Source of the DNA: Mariniphaga sp041687215
Lineage (GTDB): Bacteria > Bacteroidota > Bacteroidia > Bacteroidales > Prolixibacteraceae
NCBI RefSeq assembly: GCF_041687215.1
Contig: NZ_JAWLCI010000017.1
Coordinates: forward strand, 1 to 64,000
Length of the DNA: 64,000 bases
Direction: 5' to 3'
Shown here piece by piece: positions 1 to 8,303 of the stretch; position 1 is the stretch's first letter; every line of letters starts with the position of its first letter. The notes beneath the pieces are model-generated. The model was not told the origin of the DNA. It worked only from the letters and a program-made list of their open reading frames with translations, and searched no databases. Made by a program: the position numbers and the translations under genes.

Positions 1-106
1 ATTCTCGTGGGTGTCAAAAAATTGTCATGTAGGTTTCATATGATTAAAATTGTTCATTTTCAAAGGTATCATATGGAACTCGCACGTATTTTAATCATCA
101 CCCTGG

Positions 107-123
107 ATGTAAATATTTTACAT
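107..123. promoter_or_regulatory. Perfect palindrome upstream of MNT/HEPN pair
   Basis: Two 7-bp arms, ATGTAAA and TTTACAT, flank TAT, about 40 bases before the first gene. Toxin-antitoxin operons are commonly autorepressed through such palindromes, so an operator is plausible. This is inference; no clear -33/-7 promoter pair was recognised beside it. Confidence 0.4.
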
Positions 124-163
124 GCTCGTTTCATTCTTTTTCGTATTTTTATAAAAAATAAAA

Positions 164-490
164 ATGATGAGTGCAGGCATTAATGAAATACTGTCAGATT
201 TAAAAAACCATTTGATTCATCATTATGGTGATTCTGTAAAAGATGTGGTACTATTTGGTTCACAGGCCCGTGGCGATTCAAATAAATTTTCAGATTATGA
301 TGTGCTAATCATTTTAAATGAGGATTATACGGGAAAAGATGAAAACAGAATCCTTGACTTATGCTATGATATTGATTTGAAATACGATATCCTGCTGGAT
401 GTTCATATAATTTCAAATCATGAATTAAATACCATTCGCGGGAAACAGCCAATTTATGTTAATGCAATAAAATCCGGTATTTACGCATGA
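164..490 (+). CDS. MNT-type nucleotidyltransferase-domain protein (putative antitoxin)
   Basis: A 108-residue minimal nucleotidyltransferase (MNT) protein. The signature GSQARG, followed about 9 residues later by SDYDVLI, gives the G-S-x(n)-D-x-D active-site pattern of the Pol-beta superfamily. In MNT/HEPN modules this protein can act as antitoxin by adding nucleotides to the HEPN partner, which is family knowledge. It overlaps the next gene by the 4 bases ATGA, so translation is coupled. Two adjacent ATG codons (164 and 167) are possible starts. A palindrome lies about 40 bases upstream. A genuine nucleotidyltransferase with another target cannot be excluded. Confidence 0.85.
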   Translation: MMSAGINEILSDLKNHLIHHYGDSVKDVVLFGSQARGDSNKFSDYDVLIILNEDYTGKDENRILDLCYDIDLKYDILLDVHIISNHELNTIRGKQPIYVNAIKSGIYA

Positions 491-903
491 CACTCGACAA
501 GGAAGACAGAAAGAATTTAATCTCATACCGATTTGAACAAGCTGAGGAAACAATTCAGGATGTTAAATTACTAATTGAAAATGAAAGACTTCGCTCAGCA
601 GTTAACAGGATTTACTATGGCATGTTTTATTCTTTACTCGCATTAGGATTAGCCTACGAATTCGAAACTTCAAAACATGCGCAACTCATCGGGTGGTTCA
701 ATAAAAAATTCATTCATAGTGGTTTAATTGATTCAAAATACGGGAAAATAATTAATAAAGCATTCAACCGCAGAACAAAAGGCGATTATGACACTTATGT
801 AGTTTTTGAAAAAGAAATTATAAGGGACATGTTTGATGAGATGAAAGAATTTATCACATCGATTAAAATATATATAGAAAAAAATAAAAATAACTACCTG
901 TAA
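487..903 (+). CDS. HEPN-domain protein, UPF0332-like (putative toxin)
   Basis: A 138-residue, mostly helical protein. It carries RIYYGMFY near residue 41 and a late R-x-x-x-GDY segment, the pattern of the UPF0332 branch of HEPN proteins. The canonical HEPN RNase motif R-x4-6-H is not evident; the RRTKGDY segment sits where it would be, so nuclease activity is uncertain. It overlaps the MNT gene by 4 bases, the usual two-gene layout of MNT/HEPN toxin-antitoxin systems. A hairpin terminator follows at 936-976. The family is well supported; the toxin role is inferred from context. Confidence 0.8.
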   Translation: MTLDKEDRKNLISYRFEQAEETIQDVKLLIENERLRSAVNRIYYGMFYSLLALGLAYEFETSKHAQLIGWFNKKFIHSGLIDSKYGKIINKAFNRRTKGDYDTYVVFEKEIIRDMFDEMKEFITSIKIYIEKNKNNYL

Positions 904-935
904 TATCTTATGAATCAATACACAGAATAGTCCAC

Positions 936-976
936 AAAAAAAAGGCAGCAGTTTCAAAAACCTGCTGCCTTTTTTC
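936..976. terminator. Bidirectional intrinsic terminator
   Basis: An inverted repeat, AAAGGCAGCAG against CTGCTGCCTTT, has an A-run on the left and a T-run on the right. It can therefore end transcription of both the HEPN gene (+) and the dehydrogenase gene (-), which converge here. Confidence 0.85.
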
Positions 977-1001
977 ATGCGCGATTCAAAACCGCGCCAC
1001 C

Positions 1002-3470
1002 CTAAATCCCCCGTGCATTTCTGTCCAGTTGTTCTTCTTCCGTAAAATCATTTTCCGGGGTGTGGCCGGGTAAAGGCAGGATGCGTTCGTGAATGGCATC
1101 CACTATCCACTCCGGCTGCGGGAAGAAATAGTCTTCCAGTTCGTGGGCCGGTGTAATCCAGTTGCGCGAACCCACCACCACAGGCGGGGCATCCAGGTAA
1201 TCGAATGCCAGTTCGGTAATGTTCGAGGCCAAATCGCGCATAAACGACCCGCGGCCCGATGCATCGCCGGTAATCACAATGCGACCTGTTTTTTTGATGG
1301 ATTCAATCACCAAATCGTAATTAAACGGCACCAGCGAGCGGGCGTCAATAACTTCTGCCGATAAATCATATTTTTCTTCCAGAATTTTTGCAGCATCCAG
1401 CGCCCGGTAAAGCGTGGCGCCAATGGAGAGAATGGTCACATCGCCGCCCTCTTTTTTTATGTCAGGTTCACCCAGCGGTATTTCGTAATATCCTTCCGGA
1501 ACGCCGCCTTTGTGGAACATTTCGCCAATATCGTAAATGCGCTGGCTTTCGAAGAAAACAACCGGATCGGTCCCTTGCAGGGCAGCGTTCATCAACCCTT
1601 TGGCATCGTAAGGCGTAGCGGGGAACACCACTTTCAGCCCGGGAATATGGGCGGGCAGTGCAGTCCAGTCCTGCGAGTGCTGTGCGCCGTATTTTGAACC
1701 TACCGAAACGCGGATAACCACGGGCATTTTCAACACGTTGCCGCTCATGGCCTGCCATTTGGGCAACTGGTTAAACACCTCGTCGCCGGCGCGGCCCAGG
1801 AAGTCGCAGTACATGATTTCAGGAATCACCCGTCCGCCGCACATGGCATAACCAATGGCCGTTCCCACGATGGCGCCTTCGGAAATGGGTGAGTTGAACA
1901 GGCGGTGGTATGGCAGCGCTTCAGTGAGGCCACGGTAAACAGCAAATGCACCTCCCCAGTCGCGGTTTTCTTCCCCGTAGGCAATCAATGTCGGGTCTTT
2001 GTAAAACCGATCGGCAATGGCTTCAAACAGACCGTCGCGTAATGCATAGGTTTTTATTTTGGAGTGCGGTTTGCCATTTTCGTCGAACATAAACCGTTCT
2101 TTGGTAGCTAACTGTTTTACCCTCGGATTTTCTTCCATTGGGTGATTTACGTCCGGCTCACGGTCCTCCATTTTATCCACACTCTGATCGCTGAACATCA
2201 TTTCACCAATCAGGTTCGGATATTTTTTCATATCCATGTGGGGCGAAACTTCATCGTCGATGGCCAGCTTCAAAGTAGAAGTGACAATATTTTCAGTTTC
2301 GGTTTTAATCTTTTCCAGTTCTTCTTTGGTGGCAATACCGGCTTTTACCAGCTCGTTGCCAAACCAAACAATGGAATCCTGGCTTTCCCATGCTTCCACT
2401 TCTTCTTTCGAACGATAGGACGAAGCATCTGAAGGAGAGTGGCCACTGTACCGGTAAGTGAGCACATCGAGCAGCACCGGACCGCGTTTTTCTTCCAGAA
2501 TTTTCTTTTTGCGGCGGTAGGCATCGATAACCGCCAGCGGATTGTAACCATCCACCCGTTCGGCGTGCATTTGATCTTTGTTCAGGCCTGCACCGATGCG
2601 GGCTGCCACTTCGTATCCCATGGTTTCGCCACAGGTTTGGCCGCCCATGCCGTACTGGTTGTTCATGATGTTGATGATGAGCGGAAGTCCGCCTTTCATA
2701 TCGCCCTCCCACAACTCAGTAAACTGGTCCATGGTGGCAAACGCCAAACCTTCCCAAACAGGCCCGCAAGCCATAGAAGCATCACCAATATTGGCCACCA
2801 CTATTCCTTTTTTGCGGTTCACTTTTTTGTAAAGCGCCGCGCCAACCGAAATGTCGCCTGAGCCACCCACAATGGCATTGTTCGGGTAAACGCCAAACGG
2901 TGTGAAAAAGGCGTGCATGGAACCGCCCAGCCCTTTGTTGAAACCGGTTTCGCGGGCAAAAATCTCTGCCAGCGTTCCGTAAAGCAGGAATTTTACCGCC
3001 AGTTCTTTGGTGGTTCCGGTGTGGCCGGCTTTTACAGGCGCAAGCGTAACTCCGTCGAAATGTTTTTCCATGATGTTTTCCAGCGTTTCATCATCGAGTT
3101 TGGCAATGGCCGACAATCCTTTGGCCAAAATTTCGCCGTGACTGCGGTGCGAACCGAAGATAAAATCTTCCACATCCAGATTATAGGCCATTCCCACTGC
3201 CGCTGCTTCCTGACCAATGGAAAGGTGAGCCGGGCCAGGATGGTTATACGGAATACCGTTGTATTCGCCACGGGTTTTGATGAGGTTCAGCATGGTTTCG
3301 AACTCGCGAATAACCACCATGTCGTTAAAAATGCGCAGGAAATCTTCTTTGGAGAAATTTTCTTTTTCTTCTTCAATCGTTTTGTTGTACTGATTGATTG
3401 GAATCGGTTTAAATTCCAGTTGTCTGGGTTTCCTTACTTCGTCGGGATTTATGAATTGTACTTTTGGCAT
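1002..3470 (-). CDS. 2-oxoacid dehydrogenase E1, fused alpha and beta subunits
   Basis: An 822-residue thiamine-diphosphate enzyme with E1-alpha (about residues 35-420) and E1-beta (about 470-820) in one chain. The ThDP motif begins GDAS at 229 and ends NNQYG at 270; the phosphorylation-loop-like YRYSGHSPSD follows. The beta half contains the typical YGEENRDWGG, SEGAIVGTAIG and DARSLVPF segments. It decarboxylates a 2-oxoacid and passes the acyl group to the E2 encoded just upstream (3588-4859). Fused E1s of this kind are common in Bacteroidota and often loosely named branched-chain or pyruvate dehydrogenase; the sequence alone does not settle the substrate. E3 is not in the window. A 117-base spacer separates it from the E2 gene. 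Confidence 0.9.
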   Translation of the reverse strand: MPKVQFINPDEVRKPRQLEFKPIPINQYNKTIEEEKENFSKEDFLRIFNDMVVIREFETMLNLIKTRGEYNGIPYNHPGPAHLSIGQEAAAVGMAYNLDVEDFIFGSHRSHGEILAKGLSAIAKLDDETLENIMEKHFDGVTLAPVKAGHTGTTKELAVKFLLYGTLAEIFARETGFNKGLGGSMHAFFTPFGVYPNNAIVGGSGDISVGAALYKKVNRKKGIVVANIGDASMACGPVWEGLAFATMDQFTELWEGDMKGGLPLIINIMNNQYGMGGQTCGETMGYEVAARIGAGLNKDQMHAERVDGYNPLAVIDAYRRKKKILEEKRGPVLLDVLTYRYSGHSPSDASSYRSKEEVEAWESQDSIVWFGNELVKAGIATKEELEKIKTETENIVTSTLKLAIDDEVSPHMDMKKYPNLIGEMMFSDQSVDKMEDREPDVNHPMEENPRVKQLATKERFMFDENGKPHSKIKTYALRDGLFEAIADRFYKDPTLIAYGEENRDWGGAFAVYRGLTEALPYHRLFNSPISEGAIVGTAIGYAMCGGRVIPEIMYCDFLGRAGDEVFNQLPKWQAMSGNVLKMPVVIRVSVGSKYGAQHSQDWTALPAHIPGLKVVFPATPYDAKGLMNAALQGTDPVVFFESQRIYDIGEMFHKGGVPEGYYEIPLGEPDIKKEGGDVTILSIGATLYRALDAAKILEEKYDLSAEVIDARSLVPFNYDLVIESIKKTGRIVITGDASGRGSFMRDLASNITELAFDYLDAPPVVVGSRNWITPAHELEDYFFPQPEWIVDAIHERILPLPGHTPENDFTEEEQLDRNARGI

Positions 3471-3507
3471 CGTTATTTTATTTTATTTTAATTTTTGTTT
3501 CAGTTTC

Positions 3508-3547
3508 CAGGTTTCAGGTTCCACGTTAACTTGCTACTTGAAACCTG
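3508..3547. repeat. Inverted repeat in E2-E1 spacer
   Basis: The 9-bp arms CAGGTTTCA (3508-3516) and TGAAACCTG (3539-3547) can form a hairpin in the spacer between the E2 and E1 genes. Both arms are part of a run of similar short words (AACCTG, AACTTT). No long T-run follows on the minus strand, so it is more likely an mRNA processing or stability element, or low-complexity spacer, than a full terminator. Confidence 0.4.
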
Positions 3548-3587
3548 TAACCTGCAACTTCATACATTAAACTTTGAACATTTAACT

Positions 3588-4859
3588 TTAAACTGAAAGC
3601 CCCTCTATCTGCTCCTTCACCTCTGCCAGGAACCGCGTTGCTTCGCCGCCGTCAATTGCCTGGTGGTTATAGGTGAGCGACAGGCCAATCATTGGCACAA
3701 AACCATACACACCTTCCTCAATTTCCATTGGGCGCAGTACGATGGTGCAAACGCCCAGAATAGCAGTTTGCGGCAGATTAATGACCGGCGTAAACATTTC
3801 CACACCGTAATTTCCGAGGTTGGAGACCGTAAATGTAGCTGCCTCCGGACTCAGCAAATCGGGATTGACATTCCCGCTGCGCGCCTGTGTAGCCAGTTGC
3901 TGCAATTGATTGGAAAGTCCAGTGACAGAGAGGTCGTCGGCATTTTGCAGCGCCGGAACCATAAGTCCGCGGTCGGTGTCCACAGCCAGCCCCAAATGCA
4001 CTTTTTTGAACCATTTTATTTTATCGCCCAAATAGTGGGTATTTACCTGCGGAAATTTTTCCAGCGCCCGGATAACGGCAAAACATACCAAATCGTTGAT
4101 GGTAACGTTCTGCTGAATTTTTCCTTCGGAATATTCGGCTTTGTATTTTTTACGCAGTTTCAGCAGTTGCCGCGCATCGGCGCTGAGGTGGTGGGTAAGC
4201 TGTGCAGAGTTTTGCAGCGACTGATGCATGGCGGTTGCAATCAATTTCCGGATATTCGGAATGGATTTTATTTCGAAATCAGCTCCGGTTTGCAAGATCT
4301 GTGCTTTTTGTACAGGTGCAGGTTTGGCCGCAGGTTCTGATTTTGTCGCAGGTTTTTGAACCGTTTCTGCGGCTACCTCCACATCGCGGGCAATGATTCT
4401 GCCGCGTGGGCCGGTGCCTTTTAGCGAATGAATATCCACGCCCATTTTTTCGGCCATATTTTTGGCCAGCGGCGAAATGCGAATGCGTTTCCCGGTTTCA
4501 TTTTCTTCCACATCGAACTCAATCACTTTTGGCGATTCTTCCTCTTTTTCTTCCTTTTCCGGTTCTTTCTCAGCAGAGGGAGTTTTTTCACTGCCTGGAG
4601 CAAATTCATCCACCGGTTCACCTTCGGCGCCAATTACGGCTACATTGGTGAGCACCGGCACCTCGTCGCCTTCGTCGAAAAAGATTGCCAGCAGTATTCC
4701 TTCTGACTTTGCTTCTTCCTCAAACGAAGCCTTGTCGGTTTCGTATGAAAAGAGCAGGTCGCCCTCTTTCACTTCGTCGCCCACCGACTTGTACCATTGA
4801 CCCATGATGCAGGATTCAACAGACTGGCCCTGGCGGGGCATCATTACAGGTATTGCCAT
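3588..4859 (-). CDS. 2-oxoacid dehydrogenase E2, dihydrolipoamide acyltransferase
   Basis: A 423-residue lipoyl acyltransferase. The N-terminal lipoyl domain (about 1-80) has its lipoyl-lysine in ETDKAS at K43. An acidic and Ala/Pro-rich linker flanks an E3-binding domain (about 127-162, ISPLAKNMAEKMGVD and GTGPRGRI). The catalytic domain ends with NHQAIDGGEATRFL, containing the H-x-x-x-D-G active site. It moves the acyl group from E1-bound ThDP to CoA. It is the first gene of an E2-E1 operon; the promoter overlaps a palindrome next to the divergent GntR regulator. There is one lipoyl domain only, and substrate class is unresolved. Confidence 0.92.
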   Translation of the reverse strand: MAIPVMMPRQGQSVESCIMGQWYKSVGDEVKEGDLLFSYETDKASFEEEAKSEGILLAIFFDEGDEVPVLTNVAVIGAEGEPVDEFAPGSEKTPSAEKEPEKEEKEEESPKVIEFDVEENETGKRIRISPLAKNMAEKMGVDIHSLKGTGPRGRIIARDVEVAAETVQKPATKSEPAAKPAPVQKAQILQTGADFEIKSIPNIRKLIATAMHQSLQNSAQLTHHLSADARQLLKLRKKYKAEYSEGKIQQNVTINDLVCFAVIRALEKFPQVNTHYLGDKIKWFKKVHLGLAVDTDRGLMVPALQNADDLSVTGLSNQLQQLATQARSGNVNPDLLSPEAATFTVSNLGNYGVEMFTPVINLPQTAILGVCTIVLRPMEIEEGVYGFVPMIGLSLTYNHQAIDGGEATRFLAEVKEQIEGLSV

Positions 4860-4970
4860 TTTTTCTTTTGAATTATTTTGTTTGACTTGTTGTTACAAAT
4901 TCTCAATTTCAGCTTTTATTGTTCACAGCATATTATCTGGCATTTAATGAGCCCAGATATTATGACGGTG

Positions 4971-5002
4971 TAAAAATAAAAAGAATAACTTGTAAATACA
5001 AG
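4971..5002 (-). promoter_or_regulatory. Predicted promoter of the E2-E1 operon
   Basis: Read on the minus strand there is a -7 element TATTTTTA (4971-4978), differing from TAnnTTTG only at the last base. It lies 20 bases after a CTTG (-33-like) at 4999-5002. The -33 region lies inside the palindrome at 4987-5004, so a bound repressor would block it. Confidence 0.45.
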
Positions 5003-5004
5003 TT
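4987..5004. promoter_or_regulatory. Predicted GntR/HutC-type operator
   Basis: A perfect palindrome of two 7-base arms, AACTTGT and ACAAGTT, around AAAT. The core CTTGTAAATACAAG closely matches the HutC-family site CTTGTATNTACAAG as I recall it. It sits between the divergent E2-E1 operon and the GntR/HutC regulator gene and covers the -33 region of the operon promoter. Repression by the adjacent regulator is a strong inference. Confidence 0.7.
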
Positions 5005-5027
5005 GGTTTATGTATTTAAAATATTTT

Positions 5028-5035
5028 TAACTTTG
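5028..5035 (+). promoter_or_regulatory. -7 element of the GntR gene
   Basis: TAACTTTG matches TAnnTTTG exactly and ends only 4 bases before the ATG at 5040, which would give a leaderless or nearly leaderless mRNA. The -33 element is weak (a TTTA 17 bases upstream). Confidence 0.5.
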
Positions 5036-5039
5036 GGGC

Positions 5040-5750
5040 ATGGTAAATCAAGTGCCGCAATACCGTAAATTATATGAAATGCTTCGGAAGCATATTCTTT
5101 CAGGAGTTTATGAGGAAGGAAGTTTGCTGCCGTCGGAAAACGAGTTGTGTGCCGTGCATGGAATGACGCGCCCAACGGTTCGCCATGCGCTGGACACGTT
5201 GGTAAAAGACGGACTCATATTGAAAAAACAGGGAAAGGGAAGTATTGTGCGAAAACCGCCGCAAAACATTGGTATTTTGTCCATTGCAGGCACGGCTTCG
5301 GCAGTTGGGGTCAGGTACCTGAAAACCGATATTTTGCAAAAACCGGAAATCAGAAAATGGCCCGAAAAGTTTGCGTTTGAACTTTCAGAGTTGGAAAAGG
5401 AATCAGGGTGCATTTACATGGAACGTTTGCGGTATGTGGACGACCAACCGGTTTTTTACGACATCAACCACCTGCCAAACATCAATCTGCCCCGGTTCAC
5501 AAGCCGGTCATTGGAGAACAAATCGCTGTTTGAAGTTTTACGAAAACATTACCAGATAAATATTTTGGGAGGCGAGCAGCAACTGAAAGCTCTTGTTCCC
5601 AAAGAAAAAATTAAAAACCTGCTTCAGTTAAAAAAAGGCCAGCCGGTGCTTTATATTGAGCGAAAACTAACTACCAACAAGGAGGGATTCAACATTTACT
5701 CCACCATTTACTTCAACTCAGAAAAGCACGCCATTTTTGGTTCGTTTTAA
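5040..5750 (+). CDS. GntR/HutC-family transcriptional regulator with UTRA domain
   Basis: A 236-residue repressor-type regulator. The N-terminal winged helix (about 6-70) has LRKHILSGVYEEGSLLPSE, then the recognition segment TRPTVRHALDTLVKDGLI and the wing motif KQGKGSIV, all typical of GntR. The C-terminal part (about 85-235) has the UTRA ligand-binding layout, including MERLRYVDDQPVFYDI and the final IYSTIYFNSEKHAIF. It is transcribed away from the E2-E1 operon, and a HutC-like palindrome lies between them. It most likely represses that operon and perhaps itself, with a small molecule linked to 2-oxoacid catabolism as inducer (inference). The start follows directly on a -7 box, suggesting a leaderless message. 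Confidence 0.9.
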   Translation: MVNQVPQYRKLYEMLRKHILSGVYEEGSLLPSENELCAVHGMTRPTVRHALDTLVKDGLILKKQGKGSIVRKPPQNIGILSIAGTASAVGVRYLKTDILQKPEIRKWPEKFAFELSELEKESGCIYMERLRYVDDQPVFYDINHLPNINLPRFTSRSLENKSLFEVLRKHYQINILGGEQQLKALVPKEKIKNLLQLKKGQPVLYIERKLTTNKEGFNIYSTIYFNSEKHAIFGSF

Positions 5751-5767
5751 TTTTTCCTGTAAAAATT

Positions 5768-5797
5768 TTTGTCTCTTTTTATTAAATCATACTTTTG
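5768..5797 (+). promoter_or_regulatory. Promoter of the esterase-aspartokinase operon
   Basis: TTTG at 5768-5771, an 18-base spacer, then TACTTTTG at 5790-5797. Both elements match the Bacteroidota consensus exactly. The leader would be about 90 bases. Confidence 0.75.
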
Positions 5798-5896
5798 CCC
5801 GAATTTCAGTTTCTGAATTGAAAATCAGAGCGCAGTGAATGAAAAGAGTGGCGTAAATAATTAACGTCATTTAATGTAAAATGAAACAGTTTTATT

Positions 5897-6841
5897 TTGG
5901 GAAACAGAGTTGAATTGACAGAAATAAAGGAACCTGTAAACATTAGAGGAGAACGGGCTACCTTTGAAAATGAAAGATACGGCGCCCATCCACGCAACAC
6001 GTTTGATATTTGGATGGCAAAGTCGGAAACTCCCACTCCACTTGTAATTTACATTCATGGTGGCGGTTTTATTGGAGGCGACAAATCGAAATATTTTGAG
6101 TCGGAAGATTTGGTGCGTTTTCTGGATGCCGGCGTTTCAGTGGCCACCATCAACTACCGGTTTATGACCGAGGCCCCTTATGGAATTATAGCAAGTTTCA
6201 ACGACTCGAAAAGGTGTTTGCAATACATTCGGTACAACTCCAATAAATATAACATCGATAAAACCCGGATTGCCTGCTCGGGAGGTTCTGCAGGAGCCGG
6301 AACTGCGCTTTGGCTGGCATTTTCCGACGATATGGCCGATTTGCAAAATGTGGATCCGGTTCTTCGGGAATCAACACGTTTAACCTGTGCCGGAGCATTT
6401 GCAACGCAATCTACATACGACATATTTCAATGGGAGAAAATCATCGGTGTTCCCATGTCTGATACGCCAGAACAATTATTGGCCATTGCCACAGCTTTCG
6501 GAATTAAAAATATGGATGGAGTGGATTTGTTTGCGCAGTATGAAATCCGCCGGGAACTGGATTTTCTAAGTAAAATGGATAAAAAAGACCCGCCCATATT
6601 CGTGTTCAATAAACATAAAAACGGAATTCCTGCCAACGAAGATGAATTGAACCACCATCCGTTGCATGCAAAAGCTTTAAAAGAAAAAGCTGATGAAGTT
6701 GGCCTCGAAGCAATAGTTTATGCCCCCGAAATTGGAATTACAGATTCTTCAGGAAAAGATTTGGTTGAATTCTTTTTTGAAAAGTTTTTTGAGAAAAAAT
6801 ATACATCTTTGCAACTAAACAACAGATTAAAAGCAATTTAA
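5897..6841 (+). CDS. Alpha/beta hydrolase (esterase-like)
   Basis: About 314 residues. HGGGF at 54-58 forms the oxyanion hole and GGSAG with Ser131 is the nucleophile elbow, as in HSL/BD-FAE-type esterases. No signal peptide is seen, so it is probably cytoplasmic. The catalytic His normally found near the C-terminus as a G-H motif is not obvious (the corresponding stretch reads APEIGITDSSG), so activity is uncertain. The reading frame opens after a TGA at 5882-5884 and its only early start is TTG at 5897; an ATG at 5881 is in another frame. Either a rare TTG start or a small frame disruption at the N-terminus is present. It ends 2 bases before the aspartokinase gene and shares its promoter; a metabolic link is unknown. 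Confidence 0.75.
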   Translation: MGNRVELTEIKEPVNIRGERATFENERYGAHPRNTFDIWMAKSETPTPLVIYIHGGGFIGGDKSKYFESEDLVRFLDAGVSVATINYRFMTEAPYGIIASFNDSKRCLQYIRYNSNKYNIDKTRIACSGGSAGAGTALWLAFSDDMADLQNVDPVLRESTRLTCAGAFATQSTYDIFQWEKIIGVPMSDTPEQLLAIATAFGIKNMDGVDLFAQYEIRRELDFLSKMDKKDPPIFVFNKHKNGIPANEDELNHHPLHAKALKEKADEVGLEAIVYAPEIGITDSSGKDLVEFFFEKFFEKKYTSLQLNNRLKAI

Positions 6842-6843
6842 AA

Positions 6844-8166
6844 ATGAAGGTTTTAAAGTTTGGCGGAACTTCAGTTGGCTCGCCCGAAAATATGCGGGCT
6901 GTAATGAAAATTATTGCTGACGGAGAAGAAAAAATTGTGGTGCTTTCTGCTATGTCGGGTACTACAAATGCATTGGTCGAAATATCGGGGTTGTTATGGA
7001 AAAAGAACCGGGAAACGGCGAGTATTTCTATTGGGCAACTGGAGGCATCCTATAAAAAGGTGGTGAAAAAACTTTTTGAAAGTGAGGAAAACAGGAAAAA
7101 AGGACAAAAAATTATAAAGTCTGCTTTCAATATTATAAAATCTTTTACTTCCGGAAAATTTTCACAAGTTGGTGAAAACACAATCCTTGCACAAGGCGAA
7201 CTAATTTCTACCCAGCTTTTTACCCTGTTGATGAATGAAAACGGGTATGATTGCAAATTGCTTCCGGCACTCGAGTTTATGCGAATTGATGAAGATAAAA
7301 TGGCTGACTCTAATTATATCAGGGAACATGCAGAAAAGGTGCTCCAAGAAGTGGGGCCCACCACTTATTACATTACCCAGGGATACATTTGCCGGAATGC
7401 CAGCGGTGAAATTGATAACCTGCAGCGCGGGGGAAGTGATTACACTGCATCGCTTTTAGGTGCTGCAATTGATGCCGAAGAAATTCAGATTTGGACTGAT
7501 ATTGACGGTTTTCATAACAACGACCCACGCTATGTGGAGAATACCAAAAAAATAGAGCAACTTTCATTTAACGAAGCGGCTGAGCTGGCTTATTTTGGCG
7601 CAAAAATTTTACACCCGCAAACTGTATTTCCTGCCAGAGTTCAGAATATTCCGGTGCGATTAAAAAATACGATGAATCCTGCCGACGGCGGAACACTTAT
7701 TACTGCTGAATCTTCGGGTACAGGTATTAAAGCCGTAGCAGCAAAAGATGGAATTACTGCCATTAAAATACGTTCTGACAGGATGTTAATGGCATACGGA
7801 TTTCTGAAAAGTGTATTCCGGATTTTCGAAAAGTATAGAACACCAATTGACATGATTTCAACTTCGGAGGTAGCTGTTTCGCTTACCATTGATAAAAAAG
7901 ATAATCTGCAAAAAATAAAAAATGACCTGGATAAATTTGGAACTGTGGAAGTGGATGATAATATGACCATTATTTGTATTGTTGGTGATATTATTGCTGA
8001 AGAACGTGGATTTGCGTCAAAAGTGTTTAACGCACTCGATGGTATTCCTATCCGGATGATTTCATACGGGGGAAGTCGCCACAACATTTCTGTACTAGTA
8101 CCAAACTCACATAAGAAGAGTACGTTGCAGGCATTGAGCGAAAATCTGTTAAGTAACGGAAATTAG
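6844..8166 (+). CDS. lysC: Aspartate kinase (monofunctional)
   Basis: A 440-residue aspartokinase phosphorylating L-aspartate in the first step of the lysine/threonine/methionine pathway. The N-terminal KFGGTSVGS motif, the catalytic segment QRGGSDYTASLLGAA (about residue 197) and TDIDGFHNNDPR are diagnostic. The C-terminal third carries two ACT-type regulatory regions (around MISTSEVAVSLTID and CIVGDII), so feedback inhibition by an end-product amino acid is expected. No homoserine dehydrogenase domain is fused, unlike ThrA. It is the second gene of a two-gene unit with the hydrolase. The symbol is the generic one; the inhibitor cannot be predicted. Confidence 0.93.
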   Translation: MKVLKFGGTSVGSPENMRAVMKIIADGEEKIVVLSAMSGTTNALVEISGLLWKKNRETASISIGQLEASYKKVVKKLFESEENRKKGQKIIKSAFNIIKSFTSGKFSQVGENTILAQGELISTQLFTLLMNENGYDCKLLPALEFMRIDEDKMADSNYIREHAEKVLQEVGPTTYYITQGYICRNASGEIDNLQRGGSDYTASLLGAAIDAEEIQIWTDIDGFHNNDPRYVENTKKIEQLSFNEAAELAYFGAKILHPQTVFPARVQNIPVRLKNTMNPADGGTLITAESSGTGIKAVAAKDGITAIKIRSDRMLMAYGFLKSVFRIFEKYRTPIDMISTSEVAVSLTIDKKDNLQKIKNDLDKFGTVEVDDNMTIICIVGDIIAEERGFASKVFNALDGIPIRMISYGGSRHNISVLVPNSHKKSTLQALSENLLSNGN

Positions 8167-8303
8167 ATCGGCAAACGTTTTTTTACGGTTCGGGAGTGAT
8201 TGGACTTCCCTCTGAAAAAAAGTTCTCATGAATTTTTTAATTTTTTTTCAGGATAGGGCGCAACCTATAGCTAAAAAAAAATATCTACCGTAAAAAAACT
8301 GCC

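Noticed and set aside
1089..3271. Many open frames opposite the E1 gene
   Set aside because: They lie fully inside the strongly conserved fused E1 gene in other frames, lack recognisable domains, and arise from its codon bias.
3500..3590. Possible CRISPR-like or tandem repeat between E2 and E1
   Set aside because: Short words such as AACCTG and AACTTT recur irregularly with no fixed repeat length or spacer; only one inverted repeat is clear.
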